Positions 1-8,722 of a stretch of DNA of 64,000 bases are shown here, one piece after another. Origin of the DNA: an uncultured Bacteroidota bacterium (GTDB taxonomy: Bacteria > Bacteroidota > Bacteroidia > Bacteroidales > P3); contig CACYIK010000003.1 in the NCBI GenBank assembly GCA_902774395.1, forward strand, positions 62,551 to 126,550. The letters are read 5' to 3'. Numbering within the stretch: position 1 is the stretch's first letter; each line of letters opens with the position of its first letter. A model generated the notes under the pieces. That model was given only the letters and a program-made list of their open reading frames with translations, made no database searches and was not told the origin of the DNA. The position numbers and the translations under genes are program-made.

Positions 1-783
1 ATCCTCAGGCTTGATATTCAGTCCACCCGTATCATACATCACACCCTTGCCGACGAAAACTATCGGATTATTCTGAGTATTCCGAGTACTCGGATTATAC
101 TCAATCACCACAAACCTCGGCTCGTCCACACTGCCGCGGTTCACCGCCAGCAGACCGCCCATGCGGAGACTCTCAATCTGACGCTTGTCCATCACCGTGC
201 ACTTCACACCCTCCAGGTCGGCGGCAATGCTCTCCAACTCCTCGGCGAAACGTGGCGCATTGAGATCCTGCACCGGCAGGTTCACCCACTCGCGGCACCA
301 GTAGATGCGGTTCCACAGGCGCTGCATAGCCTCCAGCTCGTCAGCCTTGAAATAGACGGCATCCACCATCACCTGCTCCAGGTGGTAGGGCTCCTTGCTC
401 TTGTAACGGTCGAAGCTGTAGTCGGCCAACGTCAGTCCCTCCAGCAGCGCAGCCACCTCCTCGGGCAGCGTGCCCGCGCCACAGAGGGCCACCGTCTTCA
501 CCTGGTCCGCCTCGAACTTTCCAAGCAACTTCATGGCATTGCGACGCAGACCCTCCTGCACCTCGGGAGCCGGCTTCTCGCTGTCGAACGACAGCACATA
601 AAGCCTGTAGGGCAGACGGTCGAAAGCAAGGATGAAATCCTTGTCCTCCGCTCGACGCTCCTTCAACAAAGCCACCTCCCTCTTGCCCAGCGGCAGCGAC
701 CGCTCCGCCGTCTCGTCACCATAAAGAAAAATCATATCGCCCTCGTAGTCCTTCGGGCTTATCTTTTCAAGTGTGTATATCAT
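1..783 (-). CDS. pepA: Leucyl aminopeptidase, M17 family (C-terminus cut by window edge)
   Basis: The reading frame starts at an ATG at 783 and stays open to base 1, giving 261 residues. The last visible residues (about 246-261) read GKGVMYDTGGLNIKPE. This is the M17 block carrying the first active-site lysine and a metal-binding aspartate (family form GKGLTFDSGGISIKP). Residues 1-150 resemble the less conserved N-terminal domain. M17 enzymes are hexameric two-metal cytosolic exopeptidases that release N-terminal residues from peptides. About half the protein, including the remaining metal ligands, lies outside the window. The gene reads away from the ABC transporter, which is on the same strand 86 bases upstream. 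Confidence 0.88.
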   Translation of the reverse strand, partial: MIYTLEKISPKDYEGDMIFLYGDETAERSLPLGKREVALLKERRAEDKDFILAFDRLPYRLYVLSFDSEKPAPEVQEGLRRNAMKLLGKFEADQVKTVALCGAGTLPEEVAALLEGLTLADYSFDRYKSKEPYHLEQVMVDAVYFKADELEAMQRLWNRIYWCREWVNLPVQDLNAPRFAEELESIAADLEGVKCTVMDKRQIESLRMGGLLAVNRGSVDEPRFVVIEYNPSTRNTQNNPIVFVGKGVMYDTGGLNIKPED

Positions 784-869
784 ACGTACATTCTATAAAT
801 ATATATAGAACGCACCTGCGTAACAATTATTGTATCTTGCAACAAAAAAATAGGAACACAGCAAATGGC

Positions 870-2504
870 CTAGAACTCCATCTCCTGCGAGTGGGTGATC
901 ACTATCACTATCTTCCTCTCTTTGAGCTGCTGCAGCATCGAGGCGAAATGTCTGCGGGCCTCGCGGTCGAGCCATGCCGTGGGTTCGTCGAGCACCAGGA
1001 TGGGAGCCTCGGACGCCAGGGCGCGGGCCAACGCCACACGCTGCCACTGCCCCATGCTGAGCTCGCTGCCTCCGTCAAAAAGGCGTCCCAACATGGTGTC
1101 CTTTCCCTGCGGGAGCCGTCCCACCACCTCGTCGGCACCCGAGAGCACCAAAGCATTGTCGACATCGGCTTCCCCTTCGAGGTGGCCGAAAGCCACGTTC
1201 TCCTCGGCAGTACAGCAGAACCTCACGAAGTCCTGGAAGAGCACGCCGACACGTGAACGCAGCTGCCGCGGGTCAAAAGTCTTGATATCGCGGCCATCGA
1301 GCAACACTGCGCCGCCATCGGGGTCATAGAGGCGCAACAGCAGCTTGACGAGGGTGGACTTGCCGAAACCGTTGCGGCCGTCGATGCGGGTAATCTCACC
1401 CCTGCGGGCCTTGAGCGAAAAGCCACTGAGCACATCGTGCTCCATGTCGGGATAGCGGAAGGTGACATTGCGGAACTCCACCTCCCCAACCTCCTCAGGC
1501 ACAGGCACGGGGTCGGCAGGCGGGAGGATGGTGGGCTGCAACTCCAAGAACTCGAAGAGATTACCCACGAAGAGGCGGTTGTCGTAGAGTCCGGCGATAC
1601 CGCCAACGAGTCCCTGCAGGTAGCCCTGTCCGCGGCGGAAAGCCTCGAAGAGCATAACAAAGGTACCTATGGTGATGGCGCCAGTGAAGGCCTCGTTGAC
1701 CAAGAGCCACACCACCGCCAGCATAGCGCCGGCTTCGATGAAAGCGCAGAGGATGGAGAGGGCGCCCAGACGACGCGAGATGGCCAGCAGGCGTCCCACC
1801 AGCTGACGGCGCACCTCGACGAAACGGCCGCGGAAGAGCGGCGCCAACGAGAAGGCACGGAGCTCCTTGGCGAAGTCGCGGGCAGTGAGCACGGCACCAT
1901 AATAAGCCGTGCGACGGTAGAGCTGCGTATTGTCGCGACGGAAACGGTAGACCTGCCGCGCCTTATAGAGTCTGACGGCGAAACCAGGCATCACGGCACC
2001 GATCATCACCGCTATCACCCACCACGAGGCGGTGAGCAGCATAGCGACAACACCGGCGATGGAGAGCACCGAGCCCCCGAGCGCCATGAAGTTGGCCAGA
2101 ATCTGCAACGGCCGATAGGCGGCCTCCTGTTGTGCGCGGTGGAAAGTGTCGTGATAAGCGGGATTGTCATAGTATTGCATATCAAGCCGTGCCGACTGGC
2201 GCTGCAGCAGGTCACTCACATAGTCTATCAGCCGCTGTCCCAGCACGTCGTTATTGATGCCGTTGAGGGCGGCGACGACACGGTTCAGCAGGTAGACCCC
2301 GCACATGGCCAGCAGATATGGAAGGAATGCCGACGCCTCAGCACGTCCTGCCACTCCCAGCTGCACAGTGTCTATCAGGAGCTTCAGCAGGTAGAGGTTC
2401 ACCAACGGCAGCAGGCTGGACAACAGTTCATAGAGCACCCGGCGACGAAACGACCAGGGGTCGCACCGGCGCACCATCAGCAATGCTTTCCAGAGATTCT
2501 TCAT
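870..2504 (-). CDS. ABC transporter, fused membrane and ATP-binding domains
   Basis: 544 residues. Hydrophobic segments over roughly residues 1-300 fit a six-helix exporter domain. The nucleotide-binding domain follows: Walker A GRNGFGKST (lysine near residue 382), Q-loop LFQDF, signature LSMGQWQRVALARAL, Walker B ILVLDEPTAWLD and H-loop ITHS. The chain ends five residues after the H-loop (QEMEF), about 30 residues earlier than usual for this class. Other frames downstream do not continue the domain, so this looks like a real short end. The start ATG overlaps the DUF721 stop by one base, so the two are probably translationally coupled. Export of a lipid, peptide or drug is likely; the substrate cannot be told. 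Confidence 0.85.
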   Translation of the reverse strand: MKNLWKALLMVRRCDPWSFRRRVLYELLSSLLPLVNLYLLKLLIDTVQLGVAGRAEASAFLPYLLAMCGVYLLNRVVAALNGINNDVLGQRLIDYVSDLLQRQSARLDMQYYDNPAYHDTFHRAQQEAAYRPLQILANFMALGGSVLSIAGVVAMLLTASWWVIAVMIGAVMPGFAVRLYKARQVYRFRRDNTQLYRRTAYYGAVLTARDFAKELRAFSLAPLFRGRFVEVRRQLVGRLLAISRRLGALSILCAFIEAGAMLAVVWLLVNEAFTGAITIGTFVMLFEAFRRGQGYLQGLVGGIAGLYDNRLFVGNLFEFLELQPTILPPADPVPVPEEVGEVEFRNVTFRYPDMEHDVLSGFSLKARRGEITRIDGRNGFGKSTLVKLLLRLYDPDGGAVLLDGRDIKTFDPRQLRSRVGVLFQDFVRFCCTAEENVAFGHLEGEADVDNALVLSGADEVVGRLPQGKDTMLGRLFDGGSELSMGQWQRVALARALASEAPILVLDEPTAWLDREARRHFASMLQQLKERKIVIVITHSQEMEF

Positions 2505-2788
2505 TATCTTATATATATCTTATGCACCACCTCGGCACCCAGGTGGTCGTTGATGCGCTGCCGCAACCCTTCACGCCGCATGGTCATCTCGTGGCGCAAG
2601 GCCGCAGAGACCAGACGGAGACTCAGCACCCCATGGCTGAACTGCACCGATGTGGTGAGGCGGCTGATGAGGTCGCCGGCCAGCTGGCGATAAACGGTCT
2701 CCACGCGCAACTCGTCGGCGAAATCGCCGTGGTCCAGACGCCGGAGGGCCCCTTGGAGGTAGTAGTCGAGAGTGCGGTCAGGCTGCAT
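2504..2788 (-). CDS. DUF721 (DciA-like) small protein
   Basis: 94 residues with no signal peptide or membrane segment. The pattern LQGALRRLDHGDFADELRV, then a central V-x-Q-x-x-G-V-L-S-L-R-L strand and a C-terminal I-N-x-x-L-G motif, fits the DUF721 family. This family is related to DciA, a loader of the replicative helicase. It lies just downstream of recF on the same strand, a known Bacteroidetes arrangement, which supports a DNA replication or repair role. The 33-base spacer to recF consists of AATTGAAAATTGAG-type repeats. Confidence 0.8.
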   Translation of the reverse strand: MQPDRTLDYYLQGALRRLDHGDFADELRVETVYRQLAGDLISRLTTSVQFSHGVLSLRLVSAALRHEMTMRREGLRQRINDHLGAEVVHKIYIR

Positions 2789-2821
2789 GAGAATTGAAAA
2801 TTGAGAATTGAGAATTGAAAA
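2789..2821. repeat. AATTGAAAATTGAG-type short tandem repeat between recF and DUF721
   Basis: The whole spacer is built from the words GAATTGAAAATT and GAGAATT. On the minus strand it reads as ATTTTCAATTCTCAATT. It belongs to the same word family as repeats at 37402-37433, 38480-38509, 43211-43229 and 43964-43990. Confidence 0.8.
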
Positions 2822-3916
2822 TTATGCATTGAGTGTTAGGCTGCCGCGGTCGACTTGGAATATCTTGTGCTCGAGGGTAGGCAGCTCGTCAAAGATAGCC
2901 TGCACACGGCCAGGCTGGGTGTCGGTGAGGAGCACCTGGCCGAAACGCTCGCTGCCCACAAGGGCGATGAGCTGCTTGACACGCAGCATGTCGAGCTTGT
3001 CGAAGATGTCGTCAAGCAGCAGGATAGGCTTCTCGCCCGTATGGTTGAGCAGATACTGGAACTGCGCCAGCTTCAGCGCCAGCGCGAAACTCTTCTGCTG
3101 CCCCTGCGAGCCGAATTTCTTCAGCGGGAAATCGGTAGTGAGCTGCAGCAGCAGGTCGTCCTTGTGAGGACCCGCAGTGGTATACTGCGAATACTTGTCG
3201 GCCTGGCGTGAGGCCTCCAGCTGGAGCTGGAGAGGCCGCTCGTCGCGGTGATAGACAAGGGTGCCGGGTTCCTGCGCTCCGGCAATCCAACGATAGTATT
3301 CCTCGAAGAGCGGCAAGAAGTCCTCGACAAAGCGGCTGCGGGCGCTATAGATGAATTCACCGTGGCTGACGAGCTGGGCATCCCATACCGACACCATACC
3401 CTCGTCCCACAGACGGTCTTCCCACATCTGCTTCAGCAGGCGGTTGCGCTGCTCCAAGGCTTTGCCATAGGCGATAATATGCTCAAGGTAAGCATGGTCG
3501 GTCTGCGAGATGACGCCGTCGACGAACTTGCGACGCAGGTCGCTGCCACCCGTGATGAGCTGCTGGTCGTTGGGCGACACCATCACCAGCGGAATGCGAC
3601 CGATATGCTCGGCCAGGGTCTTGCACGCCTTCTTGTTCCATCGCACCTGCTTGCCCTGCCCCTGTCGCAGGATGACCGATGCCGTGTTCTCTCCATAATG
3701 GCCGTGGACGGCAAAGAAAGTCTCCCCAAGCTTGATATTCTGCACATCGACAGGGTTGAAATAGCTCTTGCAGAACGAGAGGTAGTAGGCCGCATCGAGC
3801 AGGTTGGTCTTCCCTGCCCCGTTGTTGCCCACGAAGCAGTTCACGTTGCCACACAGTTCGACATCAGCCTCCGTATAGTTCTTGAAATTATTCAGTATCA
3901 ACCTATCCAGCACCAT
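2822..3916 (-). CDS. recF: DNA replication and repair protein RecF
   Basis: 364 residues, normal for RecF. An SMC-like ATPase split into an N-terminal part with Walker A VGNNGAGKTNLLDA (about residues 29-42) and a C-terminal part with Walker B-like PILLLDDIFDKLD. The conserved RecF phrase GSQGQQKSFALALKLAQ lies between them. RecF recognises gapped DNA and helps load RecA with RecO and RecR. It heads the recF-DUF721-ABC gene run and follows ispH on the same strand across a short repeat spacer. Confidence 0.97.
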   Translation of the reverse strand: MVLDRLILNNFKNYTEADVELCGNVNCFVGNNGAGKTNLLDAAYYLSFCKSYFNPVDVQNIKLGETFFAVHGHYGENTASVILRQGQGKQVRWNKKACKTLAEHIGRIPLVMVSPNDQQLITGGSDLRRKFVDGVISQTDHAYLEHIIAYGKALEQRNRLLKQMWEDRLWDEGMVSVWDAQLVSHGEFIYSARSRFVEDFLPLFEEYYRWIAGAQEPGTLVYHRDERPLQLQLEASRQADKYSQYTTAGPHKDDLLLQLTTDFPLKKFGSQGQQKSFALALKLAQFQYLLNHTGEKPILLLDDIFDKLDMLRVKQLIALVGSERFGQVLLTDTQPGRVQAIFDELPTLEHKIFQVDRGSLTLNA

Positions 3917-3935
3917 AGTAGTTAGTGTTTAGTAG

Positions 3936-4853
3936 TTATTGTTCAGTGTTTAGTTGTTTGTCCATGTTCTGCGTAGCATCACTACTCACTGAACACTGAG
4001 CACTTAACACTGATTTCACCTCTTCCATCAGCCACCGCGGCGTGGAGGTGGCTCCGCTGATGCCCACGCTGCGGGCACCCTCAAACCAATCGGTCTGCAG
4101 CTGCGACGCGTCGGCGATGAGGTAGGTCCGCGGCTGCACCTTGCGGCAATATTCATACAGGTAGTGGCCGTTGCTACTGTTGTTGCCCGACACAAAAAGG
4201 AGCACGTCGACGCTGCGGGCGAAGCCCTCGAGGTCGTGTGCGCGGTTGGCCACACGCTTGCAGATAGTGTCAAAAGCCACAAAGTCCGCCCCCTGAGGCA
4301 GACGAGCCTGTATATTGGCGATGAGCTGCTGGTATTCTTCGCGGCTCTTGGTGGTCTGCGAATAAAGCCTGATGGGACGCGAGAAGTCGATGTCGTCGAT
4401 GTCGTCGGGGGCACTCACGATGAGCGCCGTCCCTTCGGTCTGACCCGTGAGTCCCACCACCTCGGCGTGACCCGGCTTACCAAAGACGACAATCTGGCCG
4501 CCGACTTGGCGCATCTCGTCGTAACCCTTCTTGATGCGCTCCTGCAAAGCGAGAACGATAGGACAGGTGGCATCGATGAGCTTGATACCGAGCGACTGGG
4601 CTCTCCGGTAGGTCTCGGGCGGCTCGCCATGGGCTCGGATGAGCACCTTGCAGCCCGCCACCTGCGGCAGCATAGCATGGTCTATCACCTGTAAACCTTT
4701 GTCCTTCAGACGTTCCACCTCGGCACTGTTGTGCACGATGTCGCCCAGACAATAGAGGCTGCCGTCGTGCGACAACTCCTCCTCGGCAGCGCCGATGGCC
4801 TTCACCACACCGAAACAATAGCCCGCATGCTCGTCAATTAATACTTCCATCAC
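3936..4853 (-). CDS. ispH: 4-hydroxy-3-methylbut-2-enyl diphosphate reductase IspH
   Basis: 305 residues. The three cysteines that hold the iron-sulfur cluster are visible in HAGYCFGV (C13), DATCPIV and FDTICKRVAN. The substrate-site patterns AHGEPPETYR and SGNNSSNGHYLYEY are also present. IspH makes IPP and DMAPP in the last step of the non-mevalonate isoprenoid pathway. The final 25 or so residues (VLSAQCSVSSDATQNMDKQ and on) are not family sequence. They are translated from the AGTGTTCAGTGTTAAG-type repeat that fills the downstream junction, so the gene has run into the repeat before its stop. Confidence 0.95.
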   Translation of the reverse strand: MMEVLIDEHAGYCFGVVKAIGAAEEELSHDGSLYCLGDIVHNSAEVERLKDKGLQVIDHAMLPQVAGCKVLIRAHGEPPETYRRAQSLGIKLIDATCPIVLALQERIKKGYDEMRQVGGQIVVFGKPGHAEVVGLTGQTEGTALIVSAPDDIDDIDFSRPIRLYSQTTKSREEYQQLIANIQARLPQGADFVAFDTICKRVANRAHDLEGFARSVDVLLFVSGNNSSNGHYLYEYCRKVQPRTYLIADASQLQTDWFEGARSVGISGATSTPRWLMEEVKSVLSAQCSVSSDATQNMDKQLNTEQ

Positions 4854-4915
4854 TAAACACTAAACACTAAACACTAAACACTTAACACTTAACACTAAAC
4901 ACTGAACACTTAACA
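4854..4915. repeat. ACTAAACACTAAACACTT tandem repeat at gene junction
   Basis: The 62-base spacer between ispH and the M23 peptidase is almost entirely tandem ACTAAAC and ACTTAAC heptamers. The same words occur at 3917-3960, 33421-33497 and inside trmH near 51700-51730. Confidence 0.85.
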
Positions 4916-5902
4916 CTAACTCATACACTGGTTCTCCTGGCTGGCCTGTTCGATGACCTTCTCATACTCCTCGGGCGTGAGGTCGTTGAAGAAATAGTAG
5001 ACCGGGTCGACACGCTTGCCGTTGACAATCACCTCATAGTGCAGGTGCGGTCCCGACGACAGTCCCGTGCTACCCACGGTGCCTATCTTCTCGCCGCGCT
5101 TCACCTTCTGGCCTTGCCTGACATCGCACGAGTTCATGTGGGCATAAAGTGTCTGATAGCCGTAGCCATGGTCCACCACCGCCACGATGCCGTAGCCGCC
5201 GAAGCCGTCGGAATTGCGGCCGGCCACACGCACCACACCGTCGCCGGTGGCATAGATGGGCGTGCCCGGACGTGCCGAGAGGTCGATGCCGGTATGCAGG
5301 CGCTGGTGTTTCAGGATGGGATGGAACCGATAGCCGAAACCACTCATGATCTGACACTTGCTCTTCGCCACAGGCATGATGGCAGGCATCGAGGCCATGC
5401 GCTCGTTTTTGTTGCGCGCCATCTCATAGATCTCGTCGAGCGACTTCGACTCCACATAGAGGCGCTTGGTCAACTCGTCGACCCTGCGGGTGGTGTATTT
5501 CAGCAACTCACTGCTCTCGTAGCCCTCGAGCGCTGAGTAGCGCTCGACACCGCCGATGCCGCTGCGACGCTCAGCATCGCTCACAGGCTCGCTGCCGAAG
5601 ATGGTGCGATAGACCGCGTCGTCGCGCTCCTCGAGGTTCACAAGCACCTTCTCGGCACGCTCCACACGCGGTATCAGCATCTCGCACTGGCGCTTGTACA
5701 TCGCCAGCTCGCGCTCTAGCGCGAGGGTCTTGGGCGACTCCATGAACTGCAAGCCTACGAAGACCAGCACCACACCCAGCACCACGCCCAGAAGGACGTT
5801 GAAGCTGATGCGCCGCACCTTCTCCTTCAACGACACAAAGACCTTCTCATACCGCAGGGTATGAGGGTTGTATCTGTAGGTATGCCGTTGTTTCCTAGCC
5901 AT
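4916..5902 (-). CDS. M23 family murein endopeptidase, membrane anchored
   Basis: 328 residues. A basic cytoplasmic head is followed by one membrane helix (about residues 34-52, VLLGVVLGVVLVFVGLQFM), a helical stalk rich in Glu/Arg/Leu (about 55-165) and a C-terminal LytM/M23 domain. The zinc motifs are HTGIDLSA and GPHLHYEV, with GYGNxVxxDHG-like text between them. The predicted role is cleavage of peptidoglycan cross-links in the periplasm during growth or division. The coiled stalk and M23 layout match MepM-like proteins of Bacteroidetes. It lies 19 bases downstream of the unknown gene on the same strand, suggesting one transcript. Confidence 0.92.
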   Translation of the reverse strand: MARKQRHTYRYNPHTLRYEKVFVSLKEKVRRISFNVLLGVVLGVVLVFVGLQFMESPKTLALERELAMYKRQCEMLIPRVERAEKVLVNLEERDDAVYRTIFGSEPVSDAERRSGIGGVERYSALEGYESSELLKYTTRRVDELTKRLYVESKSLDEIYEMARNKNERMASMPAIMPVAKSKCQIMSGFGYRFHPILKHQRLHTGIDLSARPGTPIYATGDGVVRVAGRNSDGFGGYGIVAVVDHGYGYQTLYAHMNSCDVRQGQKVKRGEKIGTVGSTGLSSGPHLHYEVIVNGKRVDPVYYFFNDLTPEEYEKVIEQASQENQCMS

Positions 5903-5921
5903 AAGAGCCTCTGTTATTCCA

Positions 5922-6905
5922 TTACAATGTCTCTTTCATCCTGTCGAGGGCATTGACGAAGTCGACCACAGGATGCACATGGTTGAAATAGTAGTCGAGG
6001 TTCAGTTCGGGAATCTTGATCATACTGGCTGCGTCGCCAATACGGTTCATCATCGACTCCGTGGGCTCCTCGATGGAGAGCTCCTGGCTCACCACCGTCA
6101 GCGTCTTCAGCGGCACCAGGTCGAAGTCCACCGTGCCACGAGCCACAACCAGCACGTCGGGCAGGATATAGTATACCGTACCGTTGACGTCACGCATCAT
6201 AGGCAGGTAGTCCTCGCAGCGGATATAGTCGAACACGCCCATGTCGAAATACACCTGGGGGTAGCGGTGGCGTCCGCGGGCACGTTCGTCGCCGCTGCGG
6301 CACCAGATGCGGCGGCACGAAGCCACACGCGTGAATGCCTTCACCACCTCAAGGTAGGCCTCGTAGGTCTCGGGCGAGCAGTGATCCTTCACCTTCCACA
6401 CCACAGCGTCCATGTCGTGCTCCAACTGGTGCATCTTGCTCTTGTAGTGACTCATCACGCTGACCATAAACTTGTTGCTCCGATGACCCATCTTGTCCTT
6501 GATGCCACGCACCACACGCTCCATATACTCCTGCTTCCTGCCGATGGTGAGGGCGTTGACATAGCACTCCAGCATCTCGCGGATACGCGGGTCGGACGCA
6601 TTCATCAGCGCCTTGTTGGCCAGCGCGAGCTCACGGGCGAAACTGGGCTCCTTGCCCAGCAGCATGCGCCAGTAGTTGGGCTTCTGCAGCGCCAACAGGC
6701 GGCGCACAAACTGATGGTAGCTGTGGCTCTCGCTCTCGCGCTCGATAAATCCCGTACCCGGCGTGCCGGTCATCACATAGCGGCGACCACTGTAGCGCAT
6801 CTCGCCACTGTCACGGATACCGAAATCATTGTAGTAGAAGTGATTCGACACCCTTACATGCAACCCCTCGGTCACCTTCACAACCTTGCATGGAAAAAGT
6901 TTCAT
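5922..6905 (-). CDS. Conserved hypothetical protein, unknown function
   Basis: 327 residues with no signal peptide, membrane segment or recognisable catalytic motif. The sequence is rich in Arg, Met and Tyr. Visible features are a cysteine/arginine cluster SCRRIWCRSGDERARGRHRYP near residue 205 and a C-terminal part ending LDYYFNHVHPVVDFVNALD. Codon use is like its neighbours, and the frame is open and GC-biased, so it is a real gene. It precedes the M23 peptidase by 19 bases. I do not recognise the family. Confidence 0.75.
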   Translation of the reverse strand: MKLFPCKVVKVTEGLHVRVSNHFYYNDFGIRDSGEMRYSGRRYVMTGTPGTGFIERESESHSYHQFVRRLLALQKPNYWRMLLGKEPSFARELALANKALMNASDPRIREMLECYVNALTIGRKQEYMERVVRGIKDKMGHRSNKFMVSVMSHYKSKMHQLEHDMDAVVWKVKDHCSPETYEAYLEVVKAFTRVASCRRIWCRSGDERARGRHRYPQVYFDMGVFDYIRCEDYLPMMRDVNGTVYYILPDVLVVARGTVDFDLVPLKTLTVVSQELSIEEPTESMMNRIGDAASMIKIPELNLDYYFNHVHPVVDFVNALDRMKETL

Positions 6906-6929
6906 CTTTCTTTATAATATATTCAATAA

Positions 6930-7025
6930 TCATTCATCACCCCCACTCATCATTCATCACTCATCACTCATCACTCCCACTCATCATTCATCACTCATCA
7001 CTCCCACTCACCACTCATAAATCAT
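6930..7025. repeat. ATTCATCACTCATC tandem repeat between lpdA and the unknown gene
   Basis: Heptamer-like units CACTCAT, CATTCAT and CCCACTC fill the 137-base junction. On the minus strand they read GATGAGTGATGA. The same word family occurs at 10717-10735, 38346-38400, 41216-41290, 43305-43358 and 53420-53518. Confidence 0.85.
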
Positions 7026-7042
7026 AAATCAGAACTCATAAA

Positions 7043-8428
7043 TCATCCATGAATCGCTTCGCCGTGGACGGCCTCCAGAGCCTCCATCACGCCTTCGCTC
7101 ATCGTGGGATGCGGGTGGATGGCCTGCGCCAGCTCTCGGGCAGTCATGCCCTTCTCGCGCGCCACCACAGCCTCGGCGATCATCTCGGTGACATTGTCGC
7201 CACACATATGGCAGCCCAGGATGAGGTCGGTCTTGGCGTCGGCCACAATTTTCACGAAGCCGTCGGTGTTGCCGGCCGCCGTGGCCTTGCCGCTGGCCTT
7301 GAAGAAGAACTTGCCCACCTTCACCTCGTATCCGGCGTCGACGGCCTTCTTCTCGGTCAGACCCACGCTGGCCACCTCGGGAGTGGTGTAGGTACAGCCG
7401 GGGACATTGCTGTAGTTCACGGGATGAGCCTCCTTGCCGGCCAGATGCTCCACGCAGCAGATGGCTTCCTTCGAAGCCACATGCGCCAGCGCGGGACCAT
7501 GCACCACATCGCCAATGGCGTAATAGCCAGGGACATTGGTCTCGTACCAGTCGTTGACCTCAATCTTGCCGCGCTCGAACTTGATGCCGGTCTCCTCGAG
7601 ACCCAGGTTCTCCAGGTTGGTCACCACGCCCACGGCACTCAGCACCACGTCGACGTCGACCACCGTCTCGGTCTCCTTCTTCAGGTCCTTCACGGTGACA
7701 TGGCACACATCACCCTCGATATCAACCTTCTCCACCGAGCACGAAGGCATCACCTTCATGCCCATCTTGCGGAAGCTACGGCTCATCTGGGCCGCCACCT
7801 CCTCGTCCTCGTTGGGCAGTATCTGCGGCATGAACTCCACCAGCGTCACCTGCGTGCCGATACTCTGGTAGAAATAGGCGAACTCGCTGCCGATGGCGCC
7901 GCTGCCGCACACCAGCATTCTGGCGGGCTGCTCACGCAACGTCATGGCCTCGCGGTAGCCGATGATACGCTTGCCGTCCTGCGGCATGGCGGGCATCACG
8001 CGGCTGCGCGCACCCGTGGCAATGATGATATGGTCGGCCTCATATTCGGTGCCGTCCACGCTCACCTTCTTGCCGGGCAGCACCTTGGCGGTACCGTTGA
8101 TGACATCGACGCCGTTCTTCTTCAACAGGAAGTCGACGCCCTTGTTCATCGTCGCGGCGACACCGCGGCTGCGATCCACCATGGCGTTGAGGTCGGCCTC
8201 CACACCCTCGGCCTTGAAGCCGTAGGCGGCGGCATGCTTGGCATAGTTGAACGCCTGGGCACTCTTCATAAGGGCCTTGGTGGGGATACAACCCCAGTTC
8301 AGGCAGATGCCACCCAGGTTTTCACGCTCCACAACGGCGGTTTTCAGGCCCAGCTGGGCACCCTTCACGGCAGCCACATAGCCTCCCGGACCGCTGCCAA
8401 TCACCATTAAATCATATTTCATAGACAT
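7043..8428 (-). CDS. lpdA: Dihydrolipoyl dehydrogenase
   Basis: 461 residues. An N-terminal FAD site GSGPGGYVAAVKGAQLG is followed by the redox disulfide GGICLNWGCIPTKAL. A NAD site (VCGSGAIGSEFA), the FAD-binding motif YYAIGDV and the C-terminal His-Glu pair HPHPTMSEG are also present. The enzyme reoxidises lipoyl groups of 2-oxo acid dehydrogenase complexes or the glycine cleavage system. No E1, E2 or gcv gene is nearby, so it probably serves complexes encoded elsewhere. Starts at 8428 or 8422 (MSMKYD) are both possible. A clear promoter lies about 50 bases upstream. Confidence 0.95.
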   Translation of the reverse strand: MSMKYDLMVIGSGPGGYVAAVKGAQLGLKTAVVERENLGGICLNWGCIPTKALMKSAQAFNYAKHAAAYGFKAEGVEADLNAMVDRSRGVAATMNKGVDFLLKKNGVDVINGTAKVLPGKKVSVDGTEYEADHIIIATGARSRVMPAMPQDGKRIIGYREAMTLREQPARMLVCGSGAIGSEFAYFYQSIGTQVTLVEFMPQILPNEDEEVAAQMSRSFRKMGMKVMPSCSVEKVDIEGDVCHVTVKDLKKETETVVDVDVVLSAVGVVTNLENLGLEETGIKFERGKIEVNDWYETNVPGYYAIGDVVHGPALAHVASKEAICCVEHLAGKEAHPVNYSNVPGCTYTTPEVASVGLTEKKAVDAGYEVKVGKFFFKASGKATAAGNTDGFVKIVADAKTDLILGCHMCGDNVTEMIAEAVVAREKGMTARELAQAIHPHPTMSEGVMEALEAVHGEAIHG

Positions 8429-8476
8429 TATCTCTTAGTGTTTTTATTATTTTAAATTGGTACATTAAATAAAATG

Positions 8477-8508
8477 CAAAATTACGAAAACAGCACGACA
8501 TGGCCAAA
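8477..8508 (-). promoter_or_regulatory. Bacteroidetes-type promoter for lpdA
   Basis: On the minus strand the -7 element TAATTTTG lies at 8484-8477 and a -33 TTTG at 8508-8505, separated by 20 bases. This matches the TTTG-N19/20-TAnnTTTG pattern. Confidence 0.7.
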
Positions 8509-8569
8509 TTTTTTTGAAAAAATCCTTAAAATCACACTTAACAATCAGATTATCAGTATAGTTATAGCA

Positions 8570-8722
8570 TCAAAACACACATAACACACTCATACTCAGT
8601 ATCAAAACCGTATCAACACCGTACCAACTCCTACCCAACACCGTACCAACTCCTACCATGGTAGGAGATGATAGGGGGTTGATAGGGGGTTGGTAGGGGG
8701 TTGACAGGGGGACGGTGCGGGG
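8570..8722 (-). repeat. Dispersed palindromic repeat, copy 1
   Basis: It contains the palindrome CTCCTACCATGGTAGGAG at 8650-8667, flanked by repeats of ACCGTACCAACTCCTACC and GGTAGGGGGTTG. The 39 bases 8636-8674 are the exact reverse complement of 53212-53250. The outer flank (GATACTGA..GTGTGTTA on the minus strand) resembles the ends of copies 2 and 3. A 60-codon open frame here is spurious. Confidence 0.75.
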
